Shown here piece after piece: positions 51,994 to 60,483 of a DNA stretch of 60,483 bases. Source of the stretch: an uncultured Prochlorococcus sp. (GTDB lineage: Bacteria; Cyanobacteriota; Cyanobacteriia; PCC-6307; Cyanobiaceae); contig CACJNU010000009.1 in assembly GCA_902594875.1 (NCBI GenBank), positions 1 through 60,483 of the forward strand, in the 5' to 3' direction. Within the stretch, counting starts at the first letter, position 1. Each line of letters opens with the position of its first letter. Below the pieces are notes generated by a model. That model had not been told where the DNA came from and searched no databases. It saw only the letters and a program-made list of their open reading frames with translations. The translations under genes were made by a program, and so were the position numbers.

Positions 51994-53022
51994 TTAATTC
52001 CAACCAGTTTCTTTCATTATTTCTATTGCCTTACTATTGAATTTGCCAATTTCTTTTATAGTCACATTATCTGGAGTGAAATCTCCAAATTTACTAACAA
52101 TTCTATTTTGACTTGATTCCTTTAAAGGGTGCTCATAAGTTTTATTAGCTAAACCTTGACTACCTTCACTAGATGCTAAATATTCAAGAAGTTTAATAGC
52201 CTCATTCTTGTTTTCTGCATATTTATATACGCCCCCAGCAGTTATATTTACATGCGCAGGATTGGGTATTATTAATTTTATTTTTTCTGCTAAAGAAGCA
52301 TCTCTTGGGCCTTTAACTCCATCAAGCATCCTTGCGACATAATAATGATTAACGATTCCAATACCGCACGTTCCCTGCCCTACAGCTCTTATTAATGAAG
52401 AATCTCCAGAAAAATAGGGAGTGGAGACATTTGATATCAAACCCTTAAGCCAAATTTTTGTTTGGCCAACGCCTTTCTTTGCTATTTGATTAGAAACCAA
52501 AGATTGATTATAAGGACTTTTTCTATTTCTTAGACATACTTTTCCTTTAAAAGAAGGATTGGTTAGATCCTCAAAATTTTTGATTTTTGTAATATCCACA
52601 ATATCCGGATTTGTGATGATTACCCTTAATCGCCTAGTAAGGCCAAACCATTTATTTCTAGGATCTCTTAAATTATTTGGAACACTATTTTCTAGAATAT
52701 TTGAATTAATTTTTTGAAATAAATTTGCCTTTGATGCATTTTCAATTCTTGCTGCATCAACAAGAATTACTAAATCAGCCTGAGAATTTTTACCCTCTCT
52801 TTTTAAGCGCTCAATTATAGCTTTTCCATCTGTTTCTATATATCTAACTTTGATGCCAGTTTGTTCTTGAAATTTTTGATAAACCTCTTTATCTGAATTG
52901 TAATGTCTACCAGAAAATAACCTAACCTCTTTCTCTGCAGAATTTACAGGTTGATTATTTAGAAGTAGCGATAATGTCACTGAAGTAAAAAATAGCTTTT
53001 TTAAATAATTCTTTAATTTCAT
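51994..53022 (-). CDS. futA: Ferric iron ABC transporter substrate-binding protein
   Basis: 342 aa. Signal peptide of about 28 residues (LFFTSVTLSLLLNNQPVNSA). Core VRLFSGRHYNSDKEVYQKFQ with the conserved His-Tyr, then VGQGTCGIGIVNHYYVARML with the paired tyrosines that bind Fe3+ in FutA/IdiA. The usual iron-limitation marker of Prochlorococcus; substrates are Fe3+ species in the periplasm. The permease and ATPase genes are not in this window. Confidence 0.93.
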   Translation of the reverse strand: MKLKNYLKKLFFTSVTLSLLLNNQPVNSAEKEVRLFSGRHYNSDKEVYQKFQEQTGIKVRYIETDGKAIIERLKREGKNSQADLVILVDAARIENASKANLFQKINSNILENSVPNNLRDPRNKWFGLTRRLRVIITNPDIVDITKIKNFEDLTNPSFKGKVCLRNRKSPYNQSLVSNQIAKKGVGQTKIWLKGLISNVSTPYFSGDSSLIRAVGQGTCGIGIVNHYYVARMLDGVKGPRDASLAEKIKLIIPNPAHVNITAGGVYKYAENKNEAIKLLEYLASSEGSQGLANKTYEHPLKESSQNRIVSKFGDFTPDNVTIKEIGKFNSKAIEIMKETGWN

Positions 53023-53154
53023 TTATTAAAATTGTTATTTTTGTTACCTTACAACAAAAATTTGGTAGAAATAATCCAAAAATAAAAAATCACTTTGTCA
53101 TGTATATTTCTTTACCTTAGGAAATAACATTCTGATACTTTCGAGATATAAATC

Positions 53155-54021
53155 TTACTTTACTAAGGGAAAGCCCATGCGTTCCCTCTCTAGTATCCAT
53201 GAAGAAGCGACTTCTCTAGCTAACTTTCTGATTTTTTCTATATACTGGGCACGATCAGTTACTGATATTACGCCTCTAGCATCAAGCAAATTAAAGCTAT
53301 GACTACACTTTAAAACATAATCAAGCGCGGGGTAAGTTAGCTTCTTTTCAATTAATGAATTTGCTTCATCTTGATATATCTCAAATAATTTTCTGAGATT
53401 TTCAGGATTTGATTCAGAGAAATTATATGAACATTGACCTTTTTCAAATTGAAGCCAAATATCGCTGTATTTCAGATCTTTATTCCAATTTAAGTCCCAG
53501 ATACTTTCTTTATCCTGCAAAAACATTGCAATTCTCTCTAAACCGTATGTAATTTCAATTGGTATTGGTTGACAATCAACTCCCCCGCATTGTTGAAAAT
53601 AAGTGAATTGAGTAACTTCCATTCCGTCTAGCCATACTTCCCAACCTACGCCCCAAGCTCCAAGAGTTGGCGACTCCCAATTATCTTCTACAAATCTTAT
53701 GTCATGATTTTTAGCCTCTATTCCAAGAGATTCCAGAGATTTCAAATATTTTTCTTGGATCCCATCTGGGGAAGGCTTAATTATTACTTGATATTGAAAA
53801 TAATGTTGTGCACGATTAGGGTTATCACCAAATCTTCCGTCTGTGGGTCTTCTACATGGCTCAGCATATGCAACAGACCAAGGTTCGGGTCCAATTGCCC
53901 TCAAAAAAGTATGAGGACTCATTGTACCAGCACCCTTTTCAGTATCATAAGGCTGCATAATTAAACAACCCTCTTTGGACCAAAAATTATTTAAATTTTG
54001 AATTATATCCTGAAAAAACAT
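53155..54021 (-). CDS. glyQ: Glycyl-tRNA synthetase alpha subunit
   Basis: 288 aa from the ATG at 54021. [40 protein letters not shown] and [16 protein letters not shown] are the class II catalytic blocks of the heterotetrameric bacterial enzyme. The beta subunit (glyS) is not in this window. Confidence 0.96.
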   Translation of the reverse strand: MFFQDIIQNLNNFWSKEGCLIMQPYDTEKGAGTMSPHTFLRAIGPEPWSVAYAEPCRRPTDGRFGDNPNRAQHYFQYQVIIKPSPDGIQEKYLKSLESLGIEAKNHDIRFVEDNWESPTLGAWGVGWEVWLDGMEVTQFTYFQQCGGVDCQPIPIEITYGLERIAMFLQDKESIWDLNWNKDLKYSDIWLQFEKGQCSYNFSESNPENLRKLFEIYQDEANSLIEKKLTYPALDYVLKCSHSFNLLDARGVISVTDRAQYIEKIRKLAREVASSWILERERMGFPLVK

Positions 54022-54176
54022 CAAATTTTAAGAAGTTTAGAATTTAGATCAATGCCATTAAACATAATAACAAAACTTAAAACAAAAAATATTTTTAACT
54101 CTAATTTCTGAGAAGCATTATCTGGTATTTGGATAGCATAAAACTTAATCCAATATAAACATAAATTAGAAATTAA

Positions 54177-54563
54177 TCATGAAAAAAAATCTAATGGCAA
54201 AGGTCCAAAAGTATTAGATTCTTCTGCATCTTCATCATATTGGCAAGTTATTAAAATTCCTTCTCCCAGACCATTCTCAGATCTAACAAAAACATTACCA
54301 GTTTTTTGGTTGCCTTTTAAAAAAACATATCCATCAGCATGAAGCGAATCTAAATTACCAAATTTTATTGAGGAATATTTATTAGAAATTGATTTCAGTG
54401 CTTCAATAGCTTTGGTATCAGAAGCTGCCATTATTCCTATTGTTATCCAATCGGCATTATAAATATTAGTTTCTAATTCTATTAATAGTTTTTTTTCTTG
54501 ACTACTGCTTAAATGAGGAGCAGTTCTAAGACTGTTTAAATCAGCTAATTTATTTATTTCCAT
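54177..54563 (-). CDS. DUF1824 family protein
   Basis: 128 aa. DWITIGIMAASDTKAIEALK, FKGNQKTGNVFVRSENG-like centre and the C terminus SNTFGPLPLDFF match the cyanobacterial DUF1824 family. Soluble; function not known. Confidence 0.75.
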   Translation of the reverse strand: MEINKLADLNSLRTAPHLSSSQEKKLLIELETNIYNADWITIGIMAASDTKAIEALKSISNKYSSIKFGNLDSLHADGYVFLKGNQKTGNVFVRSENGLGEGILITCQYDEDAEESNTFGPLPLDFFS

Positions 54564-54590
54564 TAAATTAGTACCTAAAATAATAAATTA

Positions 54591-54923
54591 TTAACCAAAG
54601 GTTCTTCCATTCCAAGCCCATAATGAAGCGGGCACATCCTCGAAAGAAATATAAATTTTATCTATTGGAATTCCAATTTTTTCATAAACAAAATTAGATA
54701 TTTGCTTTGCCATCTCTGAAGGATTTAAAGAGCCTATCGACTTAATTTCTAAAAAACAACAAGGTCTTTCATCATCAAAATACATTTCTAAATTATCATC
54801 TAACTTAGCCATAACAAATCTTTTTGATTTATTTGTTAAAGACGCGACTAATATTGAAATTTCTTCAAGTAATTTCTTCTTATCCTCTATTTTTGCTGAA
54901 GTAGAAACATTAATATAAGGCAT
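54591..54923 (-). CDS. MIF/tautomerase superfamily protein
   Basis: 110 aa. Begins MPYINVSTSAKIEDKKKLLE, so Pro2 becomes N-terminal after Met removal, the catalytic base in this superfamily. The later strand YISFEDVPASLWAWNGRTFG matches MIF-like phenylpyruvate tautomerases. Role in cyanobacteria is unclear. Confidence 0.85.
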   Translation of the reverse strand: MPYINVSTSAKIEDKKKLLEEISILVASLTNKSKRFVMAKLDDNLEMYFDDERPCCFLEIKSIGSLNPSEMAKQISNFVYEKIGIPIDKIYISFEDVPASLWAWNGRTFG

Positions 54924-54925
54924 AT

Positions 54926-55096
54926 TTATGCAGCTAAATTATCTTTTTGAAAATCATTTTGTAGATTAAAAGTTTTATTTTTTAAAACTTTTTTTGATGA
55001 AAGATATGCCATATCGTATTGACTTATTCCGTTTTTATAGGGATTGAAAAGGGCATTTTTAGATCTACTTTTTTTGCTCCTTTTGAATTCAATCAT
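54926..55096 (-). CDS. Small basic protein (56 aa)
   Basis: ATG at 55096, stop 2 bp before the tautomerase ATG. Very basic N terminus (KRSKKSRSKNALFNPYKNG), then QYDMAYLSSKKVLKNKTFNL. No recognised family; probably co-transcribed with the tautomerase. Confidence 0.5.
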   Translation of the reverse strand: MIEFKRSKKSRSKNALFNPYKNGISQYDMAYLSSKKVLKNKTFNLQNDFQKDNLAA

Positions 55097-55248
55097 TTTT
55101 ACAAAATTATTAATTATTAATTTAACTTTTTTTTAATAGATGTCTAGCTTTTTTAAAAATCTTTAATTAATTAAATGCAAAATATATTTCTGAATCACAA
55201 TATGAATAACTATTTATTAAATTTGAATTAGATCACTTAATAATCGTT

Positions 55249-55887
55249 TTGGAAGTTCTAAATAATTATCAAAGAAAAAAACTTGATGAGAGCAATGATG
55301 AAGAATTTTATTCTGACCCAAAATTTGTTTATCATTTAGATGCGAACTTCAGGCAATATCTATCAAATGTTTATAAAAAAGAAATTTCAGACAATTCAAC
55401 TGTCCTAGATTTAATGTCCAGCTGGGATAGTTACTTACCTCAAGAGAAAAAATATAAAAAAGTTATTGGGCATGGATTAAACAAACAAGAACTTGAGAAA
55501 AATAAAATTTTTGATACTTATTGGATACAAAATTTCAATTTAAATCAAGAAATTCCTTTAGGTAATGAAAGTGTTGATTTCTGTTTAATGGTCGCAGCTT
55601 GGCAATATTTACAATACCCAGAAAATTTATCTAGAGAAATCGTAAGAATTTTGAGTAATGATGGCAAGTTTATAATATCTTTTTCAAATAGAGCATTTTG
55701 GCATAAGGCTCCCAACATTTGGACTTCATCCACTGAAGAAGAGAGAATTAAATATGTAAGAAAAGTCTTAATATCAAACGGATTTAATGAGCCAAGAATA
55801 ATTAAAAAGTTTAATGAACCAGTCCAAAATATCTTCAATTTTTTTAGTAAAGACCCATTTTATTGCTTGATTGCAAGTAAAAAGTAA
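55249..55887 (+). CDS. Class I SAM-dependent methyltransferase-like protein
   Basis: 212 aa from a TTG start. Methyltransferase-like features: TVLDLMSSWDSYLP (motif I region, Gly-poor), VDFCLMVAAWQYLQYPENLS (motif II/III) and ILSNDGKFIISFSNRAFWHK. The SAM-binding glycine loop is degenerate (LMSSWDS), as in a cyanobacterial and plant group of methyltransferase-like proteins. Activity is therefore uncertain. Confidence 0.7.
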   Translation: MEVLNNYQRKKLDESNDEEFYSDPKFVYHLDANFRQYLSNVYKKEISDNSTVLDLMSSWDSYLPQEKKYKKVIGHGLNKQELEKNKIFDTYWIQNFNLNQEIPLGNESVDFCLMVAAWQYLQYPENLSREIVRILSNDGKFIISFSNRAFWHKAPNIWTSSTEEERIKYVRKVLISNGFNEPRIIKKFNEPVQNIFNFFSKDPFYCLIASKK

Positions 55888-55983
55888 ATAATACCTTTAC
55901 TGCATTTCAGATAAAGCTTTGAACAAAGATCTATAGCCATACTTTTAAATTTTTACTAATATTGGATAGATAATATTAAAAAT

Positions 55984-56229
55984 ATGGGCTCTAAAAGAGA
56001 AAAATATCCTGAAAAATGCCCTTGGGATCTAGGACCTAATCAACACTTAGCTAAAGAAGAAAACTGGACTTTAAGATTAGGTGAAGCAAACGTGTGTTTT
56101 AGCAAAAACAAATTAGACAATAATTATTTTCATGTAATTAGTAATGAAAATGAAGAACAAATTTTAGCCTTCAGAGCAAGACTTCTTTATCAAAAACTAC
56201 TTGATAAAGGATTTAGATTGGTTGAATAA
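55984..56229 (+). CDS. Small hypothetical protein (81 aa)
   Basis: ATG start. SKREKYPEKCPWDLGPNQHL then ENWTLRLGEANVCFSKNKLD and a helical C terminus. Two Cys. Convergent with the DUF3386 gene, 5 bp between the stops. Unknown function. Confidence 0.55.
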   Translation: MGSKREKYPEKCPWDLGPNQHLAKEENWTLRLGEANVCFSKNKLDNNYFHVISNENEEQILAFRARLLYQKLLDKGFRLVE

Positions 56230-56234
56230 AAAAC

Positions 56235-56888
56235 TTATTTCAATAAACTTAAATCCTCGAAAACAAACTTTTGTATTTCTTCTTCTTGATTTTGGTTTAA
56301 ATATTTTATTGATCTCGAATTTAAAATCCAATAATCTTTTTTACCTATATTTATAAATTCATCTTTGTATTCAATTTTTTGAGAATTTGATTCTAGGGTT
56401 TTTGGATTAATTTGTTGACTAGTATATTTCTTACTAAGAAAACCAACTCCAGTATCAAAAAATTCCTCAACAAAAATCTCAATAATTGTTCCATGAATTT
56501 TTCTATAAACCATATTAATACAATCATCTTTAACCCTATACTTATCTCCTTCATTTCTCCCAGAAACATTCATTTCAATCCCATTTTCAGAACTTTTAAG
56601 TAAATTAAAATTATTTTCTGAATGAACTGAATTAAATTCTCTTTTTACCCTGTGAATACACACTTCAAACAATTGAGAAGCAATACTTTTCTTTATGTTT
56701 TCTTCATCTATATTTTTAATCTCAGGTTTAAAATCTTCACCTAATAAGAACTCACCCTCATAAGAATTATCTTCAAATAAATAAGTACACTTGCCTTTAT
56801 AGCCTTTGAAATCAGTATTCCATGTATATCTTTTTTCATAAGCATTTTTAAAAATATCTTTGCAACTCTGTTCTTTTAAATTTTTCAT
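56235..56888 (-). CDS. DUF3386 family protein
   Basis: 217 aa. CKDIFKNAYEKRYTWNTDFK near the N terminus matches the DUF3386 start, then GYKGKCTYLFEDNSYEGEF. Beta-rich domain, with three Cys. The cyanobacterial family has no defined function. Soluble. Confidence 0.75.
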   Translation of the reverse strand: MKNLKEQSCKDIFKNAYEKRYTWNTDFKGYKGKCTYLFEDNSYEGEFLLGEDFKPEIKNIDEENIKKSIASQLFEVCIHRVKREFNSVHSENNFNLLKSSENGIEMNVSGRNEGDKYRVKDDCINMVYRKIHGTIIEIFVEEFFDTGVGFLSKKYTSQQINPKTLESNSQKIEYKDEFINIGKKDYWILNSRSIKYLNQNQEEEIQKFVFEDLSLLK

Positions 56889-56992
56889 TATTTTTAAGAT
56901 TTACAAGCAATCATACAAAAAGGCATCTCTAATTGGGATAGAAAGTTTTAATTTATTAAATTGACTATTTTTTTAGGTTTTTTGTCAAAAAT

Positions 56993-57517
56993 TTAAGCCA
57001 AAGAGGGGATTTCACCTTTAAGCTGAGAAGCCCATGCCTTAAGACGCGAATCGGTCAAATCAGATTCACTATCCTCATCAAGAGGTAATCCACAAAAGCT
57101 TTCCCCTATAACACTTTTAGATTCATCAAATGTATAAGAAGATTTATCTACGTAACCGACCATTTCAGCGCCTGCTTTTGTGAAGTAGCTATGAAGTTCT
57201 TCCATTGCATCACAATAATTTTCAGTATAGGTAGAAGAATCTCCTAAACCAAAAATTGCTACTTTTTTTCCTGATAAATTTAGTTTGCCTATATCTTCTA
57301 ATATTGAATCCCACGAAGTTCCAGATCTCTCCTCGTCCGCTCCAGTATTCCAAGTTGGCAGGCCACAAATAATACCTTCAAGATTTTCAAATTCTGAAAG
57401 ATCATCAACATCTGATACATCTTTTGGTGATTCTGCTGAAGGAATAAAGTTGTGAAGACGATCTGCGACATCTTCAGTTTTTCCAGTTGTAGTTGCGTAA
57501 TAAATTCCTACTGTCAT
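56993..57517 (-). CDS. isiB: Flavodoxin
   Basis: 174 aa. GIYYATTTGKTEDVADRLHN binds the FMN phosphate (TTTGKTE); ICGLPTWNTGADEERSGTSW and AIFGLGDSSTYTENYCDAME supply the isoalloxazine-flanking loops. Long-chain type. Replaces ferredoxin under iron limitation. The promoter region contains TATAAAATT about 70 bp upstream on the minus strand; a Fur operator could not be recognised with confidence. Confidence 0.95.
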   Translation of the reverse strand: MTVGIYYATTTGKTEDVADRLHNFIPSAESPKDVSDVDDLSEFENLEGIICGLPTWNTGADEERSGTSWDSILEDIGKLNLSGKKVAIFGLGDSSTYTENYCDAMEELHSYFTKAGAEMVGYVDKSSYTFDESKSVIGESFCGLPLDEDSESDLTDSRLKAWASQLKGEIPSLA

Positions 57518-57656
57518 AAATTTAAATTGTTTTCTTTAAAATAATAGAAACAAACAAACGAAAAATTTCTCCAAAAGAGACTTTTTCAAGTTAAATTTTA
57601 TACTAATAAAGGTAAGAAAAAGCTTTTAAAAATAATCTACTCAAAAATCTTTAAGC

Positions 57657-58394
57657 ATGAATAGTAAAACTTCTGATAACAATCTAAATAAAATCATTGA
57701 TGAATACAAATTTAATGGGCAGAAAAAGTTCAAATTAATTATTTTATTTGGTTTATTAGGAGATTTTGATAGCTTTGAATATGCAATAAATTTGAAAAAT
57801 TACATCAATAAGAATCAAGATAAAAATTTAGATATTTTTGCAATTGCTATTGGGAACCAAAGTGGGAAAGATAAATTCTGTAAATTTACTGGCTTTAACA
57901 AAGAAAATTTAATAGTAGTTTCTGATAATCAAATCCATAATAATCTAAAAGTCTCAAGAGGATTAGATATTGGTTTAGGCGGTTGGATCAATATGCTTTT
58001 GATGTTATCAGGGATAAATTCCTTTAAAACTATTAAAGAAGTTATTAGAGGTTATACTGGCGACCGAAAAGCAAAGCAAATTTATTCAGAAGTTGACAAA
58101 ATTGATGTATTAAAATTTTTAAAATTTTCAGGTAATTCTTTTAAAAAGGTTTTCGGGGATGGTTATTTAAGACCATTTGAATTAGCAACATTTAGACTAA
58201 ATAATATGAATGAAATAATTCAAAATTGGAGTGATTATATTCTTAATGAAGAATACCTTCCTCAAAGAGGGGCTTCTTTTCTTTTGAATAATAACAATCA
58301 AATTATTTATAAATTTTTTTCAAACGATGTGCTTGGATATTCATCAAATATGAGGGATCCATTAGGATTTTTGACTAACTTAATTAAAGAATAG
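57657..58394 (+). CDS. Thioredoxin-fold AhpC/TSA-like protein
   Basis: 245 aa. FKLIILFGLLGDFDSFEYAI opens a thioredoxin-like fold, AIAIGNQSGKDKFCKFTGFN has one Cys, and YLPQRGASFLLNNNNQIIYK plus VLGYSSNMRDPLGFL match the end of AhpC/TSA-2-like cyanobacterial proteins. The usual peroxidatic Cys motif is not seen, so peroxidase activity is doubtful. Followed 16 bp later by the SemiSWEET gene. Confidence 0.6.
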   Translation: MNSKTSDNNLNKIIDEYKFNGQKKFKLIILFGLLGDFDSFEYAINLKNYINKNQDKNLDIFAIAIGNQSGKDKFCKFTGFNKENLIVVSDNQIHNNLKVSRGLDIGLGGWINMLLMLSGINSFKTIKEVIRGYTGDRKAKQIYSEVDKIDVLKFLKFSGNSFKKVFGDGYLRPFELATFRLNNMNEIIQNWSDYILNEEYLPQRGASFLLNNNNQIIYKFFSNDVLGYSSNMRDPLGFLTNLIKE

Positions 58395-58410
58395 TTTTTA
58401 AAATATTTTT

Positions 58411-58668
58411 ATGAATGTAGATATATTTGGATATTTTGCAGCGATTTTAACAACAGCAGCATTTCTACCTCAATTGATAAAAACTTTAAAAACAAAAAAG
58501 GCAGATGATGTTTCTTTGACAACATTAATAATGTTTATTATCGGTGTTTTGTCTTGGATTATTTACGGTTATAAAATTTCGTCTACACCAATATTGATAG
58601 CAAATTTGATCACCCTGATCTTAAATTTATTGATATTAATCTCTAAAATATATTTTTCAAAAAACTAA
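58411..58668 (+). CDS. SemiSWEET / PQ-loop sugar transporter
   Basis: 85 aa. Three helices with the PQ-loop LTTAAFLPQLIKTLKTKKAD and DVSLTTLIMFIIGVLSWIIY. SemiSWEETs form dimers that carry sucrose or glucose by facilitated diffusion. Length is typical for the family. No sugar-metabolism partner nearby. Confidence 0.9.
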   Translation: MNVDIFGYFAAILTTAAFLPQLIKTLKTKKADDVSLTTLIMFIIGVLSWIIYGYKISSTPILIANLITLILNLLILISKIYFSKN

Positions 58669-58752
58669 ATTGAGTAAATTTTTTTTTAAAAGTTATACCC
58701 TTTATATTTAATAATTAAATCTTGATTAAAATAGAACAAAAATTTACTGATC

Positions 58753-58977
58753 TTGAAAACTTCAAAATGCTGGGTTTGGTTTAAAGGAAGCCTTAACGAT
58801 GGTGGTTATTGGAAAGAGGGGTTTACTTGTACTTTTGATGAGAAACCAGGAGTTTTAATAGAAAGTCCTGCTTACGTAACTTGTCGGGTCCCTTCATGGA
58901 GAGTTTTGACTAAAGAACCAGAAAATTTATATAAATCTCCTTTAATTCCTGAAAAAGCAATTTGGAAAATAATTTAA
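58753..58977 (+). CDS. Conserved small hypothetical protein (74 aa)
   Basis: TTG start; no ATG available in frame. KCWVWFKGSLNDGGYWKEGF, FDEKPGVLIESPAYVTCRVP and a Lys/Pro-rich end. Beta-rich, with three Cys. Function unknown. Composition and conserved-looking aromatic residues make a real gene likely. Confidence 0.5.
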   Translation: MKTSKCWVWFKGSLNDGGYWKEGFTCTFDEKPGVLIESPAYVTCRVPSWRVLTKEPENLYKSPLIPEKAIWKII

Positions 58978-59047
58978 TTTCTAAATGAATTAGAAAAAAC
59001 TTTTTTACTGCACTATGGCGAGTTAATATTGCTTTAATAAATATTTA

Positions 59048-59968
59048 ATTAATACCATCTACTCTCTTTTTATTAATATTATCCCTTTTTTATTCTTAGG
59101 TTTTCTTCTAGGAAAAAAGAATCCAAAGATTTCAAAATATATAGCAAGACCTCTAATAAGATTTGGCATTCCATTAAGTGTAATGGGTCTCTTATTAAAG
59201 GAAGGCATAGATATAAATCTAATTAAAAGTGCATTTTTAGCATTCTCTGTAATTGGAATTTTAATAACTTTTATAAATATAATCCCAATATTTAAGAAGA
59301 GGCTTCCAAATTACACATTGCAGCTAGCAGGCCTAATAGGTAACACATCATTTCTTGGAATACCAATTGCGCTAGCTCTTCTACCTTCAACAACTATAAA
59401 TTTCACTATTGGATTTGATTTAGGAACAACACTTTTCGCTTGGATATTTGGACCTTTTTTTCTTCAAGAAAAGGCTAACAGCAATAACATCCCAAACATC
59501 AAAGGACTATTAAATGCATTGATAAATAGTCCTGCTTCTAGAGGGATTATTGGAGTACTTCTTGCATATCTTTTTCAAATAGATGGAATTTTGGGCAATT
59601 ATCTTTGGATTCCTGCAAGAATAGTGATTGCTTTGGCAATAATAATTGTGGGAACAAGACTTGGAATAATCACAAATCAAAATGAGAGGATTTTGGATCT
59701 AAATGAGGAAATTAAATTTTCAATTATATTAAAATTATTTATTCTTCCCTTTATTATTTTTTTAATATGCAAATTCTTAGATTTTAACTACTATCAATCA
59801 TCTGCAGTAATTCTACAGGCAGCAACCCCAACAGCAATATCCACAATATTAATGGCAGAAGCTTATGGTGTGAAACAAAAAATAGCTTCAAAAATTCTTT
59901 TCACTACAACCTTAATTTCAATAATTACAATTCCTTTATTAAAAATGTTTATGAATGTATTTATTTAA
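59048..59968 (+). CDS. AEC (auxin efflux carrier) family transporter, apparent AUU start
   Basis: The ATG at 59183 would remove the first helices. The frame extends upstream: NTIYSLFINIIPFLFLGFLL, GKKNPKISKYIARPLIRFGI, and the only plausible start before the stop at 59028 is ATT at 59048. From there the protein is 306 aa with ten helices, the normal AEC length. Conserved LAGLIGNTSFLGIPIALALL and ILQAATPTAISTILMAEAYG blocks. Sodium- or proton-linked carboxylate or amino-acid efflux is typical; substrate unknown. Confidence 0.75.
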   Translation: MNTIYSLFINIIPFLFLGFLLGKKNPKISKYIARPLIRFGIPLSVMGLLLKEGIDINLIKSAFLAFSVIGILITFINIIPIFKKRLPNYTLQLAGLIGNTSFLGIPIALALLPSTTINFTIGFDLGTTLFAWIFGPFFLQEKANSNNIPNIKGLLNALINSPASRGIIGVLLAYLFQIDGILGNYLWIPARIVIALAIIIVGTRLGIITNQNERILDLNEEIKFSIILKLFILPFIIFLICKFLDFNYYQSSAVILQAATPTAISTILMAEAYGVKQKIASKILFTTTLISIITIPLLKMFMNVFI

Positions 59969-60060
59969 ATAACTTTAGTAAATTAAATTGTAAATGCACG
60001 ATTGATGAATATTGTAAAGATTATATCCTGATAACTAAATAATGTCTTAAGATTTAGGTT

Positions 60061-60312
60061 ATGAAGTCAGCAAACCCTGAAAATGAATATATTCCTTTAG
60101 ATATAAGGATTTCTGTGAGGAGAGATACTTTAAGGCTTATTTCAGAGATGGCTCAAGATATGGGAATAAGCATTAATGAAGTTTTTAGTTTTTTAGCCGA
60201 AGATTCTGTCATCGATCTCGAATTAATGGAAGATCTAAATAAAATTGACATACCAAACAAGTGCAGCATTGATGATTTAAAAAATGCTCTTCTTAAAAAA
60301 AAGCTCTTTTAA
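60061..60312 (+). CDS. Possible ribbon-helix-helix DNA-binding protein (83 aa)
   Basis: ATG start. PLDIRISVRRDTLRLISEMA with a beta strand followed by QDMGISINEVFSFLAEDSV, which has the strand-helix-helix pattern of RHH/CopG-type regulators. The C-terminal part is acidic then basic (NALLKKKLF). No antitoxin partner seen. It overlaps the convergent partial gene by four bases. Confidence 0.5.
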   Translation: MKSANPENEYIPLDIRISVRRDTLRLISEMAQDMGISINEVFSFLAEDSVIDLELMEDLNKIDIPNKCSIDDLKNALLKKKLF

Positions 60313-60483
60313 AATTTTTCAACTTTTCTATTTTCCCAGTCAGATTTATAACCACTTTTAACTAAAAATTTCGAATACTTATTTAAGTCACTTTTTTGAA
60401 TTCGCCATAAATTATAAATCCCAAATTTGCCCAATTTTTGATGATTAATTTTTGACCATTGCTTTCGGCGGGTCGAGTATTCA
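60309..60483 (-). CDS. Partial hypothetical gene at right edge
   Basis: Minus-strand frame open to the window end; 57 residues of the C-terminal part are visible. RRKQWSKINHQKLGKFGIYN then LWRIQKSDLNKYSKFLVKSG, ending WENRKVEKF. Basic, aromatic-rich. The 5' part lies outside the window. Function unknown. Confidence 0.5.
   Translation of the reverse strand, partial: EYSTRRKQWSKINHQKLGKFGIYNLWRIQKSDLNKYSKFLVKSGYKSDWENRKVEKF

Noticed and set aside
1..60483. CRISPR array, insertion sequences, rRNA operon, prophage
   Set aside because: No regular spaced repeats, transposase, rRNA motifs or phage structural genes were seen on either strand.

Overview
The window is AT-rich DNA from a marine picocyanobacterium and fits high-light-adapted Prochlorococcus. 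It carries psbD/psbC, ycf4, ycf39, petM and five high-light-inducible (hli) genes. It also has an NTRC-type thioredoxin reductase, futA/idiA, flavodoxin, and many tiny proteins of families typical of Prochlorococcus and Synechococcus (DUF2839, DUF3303, DUF3764). The species call is inference from gene content and family recognition; no search was run.

Positions 1 to about 24.7 kb look like an accessory genomic island. It opens with the C-terminal end of a very large secreted Calx-beta/DUF4114 protein. Two decayed copies of a tRNA-Pro 3' half follow, in the same orientation and 642 bp apart, as expected of attachment-site scars. Then come dozens of genes of 30-100 codons on both strands. Better-defined genes in the island are an RluF-type pseudouridine synthase, an SRAP protein, an NSS sodium symporter and a SelO-type adenylyltransferase. 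A seven-gene run (10.36-12.37 kb) contains a MauE-like protein, a DUF411/CopG-like protein, a DUF3721 protein and a PepSY-type membrane protein, and looks like a periplasmic metal/thiol module. The hli cluster lies at 21.9-23.2 kb. Several island genes are broken: a glyoxalase remnant, a frameshifted DUF3303 gene, a frameshifted MauE gene and a cupin with a poly-A frameshift.

Positions 24.7-49.3 kb are mostly core genome. In order they hold ychF, an HlyD-type adaptor, polA, cysS, dxr, a ferredoxin-like protein, a YheT hydrolase, pntB/pntA2/pntA1 (proton-translocating transhydrogenase), NTRC, infA, ycf39, petM, an alpha/beta hydrolase, ilvN, a cyclophilin, ycf4, psbD-psbC, maf, cobQ and a plant-type ferredoxin. 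The photosynthesis genes here (petM, ycf39, ycf4, psbDC) concern assembly and electron transfer, and the Hlips encoded to the left are known partners of Ycf39 in photosystem II repair.

Positions 49.3-60.5 kb are a mixed segment: a frameshifted VTT membrane protein, a 640-bp stretch with little coding, a rhomboid protease, a CP12-like microprotein and tRNA-Ser(CGA). These are followed by futA (iron uptake), glyQ, DUF1824, a MIF-like tautomerase, a methyltransferase, DUF3386, flavodoxin, a thioredoxin-fold protein, SemiSWEET, an AEC transporter and two short genes at the right edge. FutA and flavodoxin suggest an iron-limitation theme.

Two genes appear to start at non-standard codons (AUA for the cyclophilin, AUU for the AEC transporter), and four genes carry 1-nt frameshifts, several at short homopolymers. 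Some of these may be true decay and some may be sequence errors; raw reads would decide.
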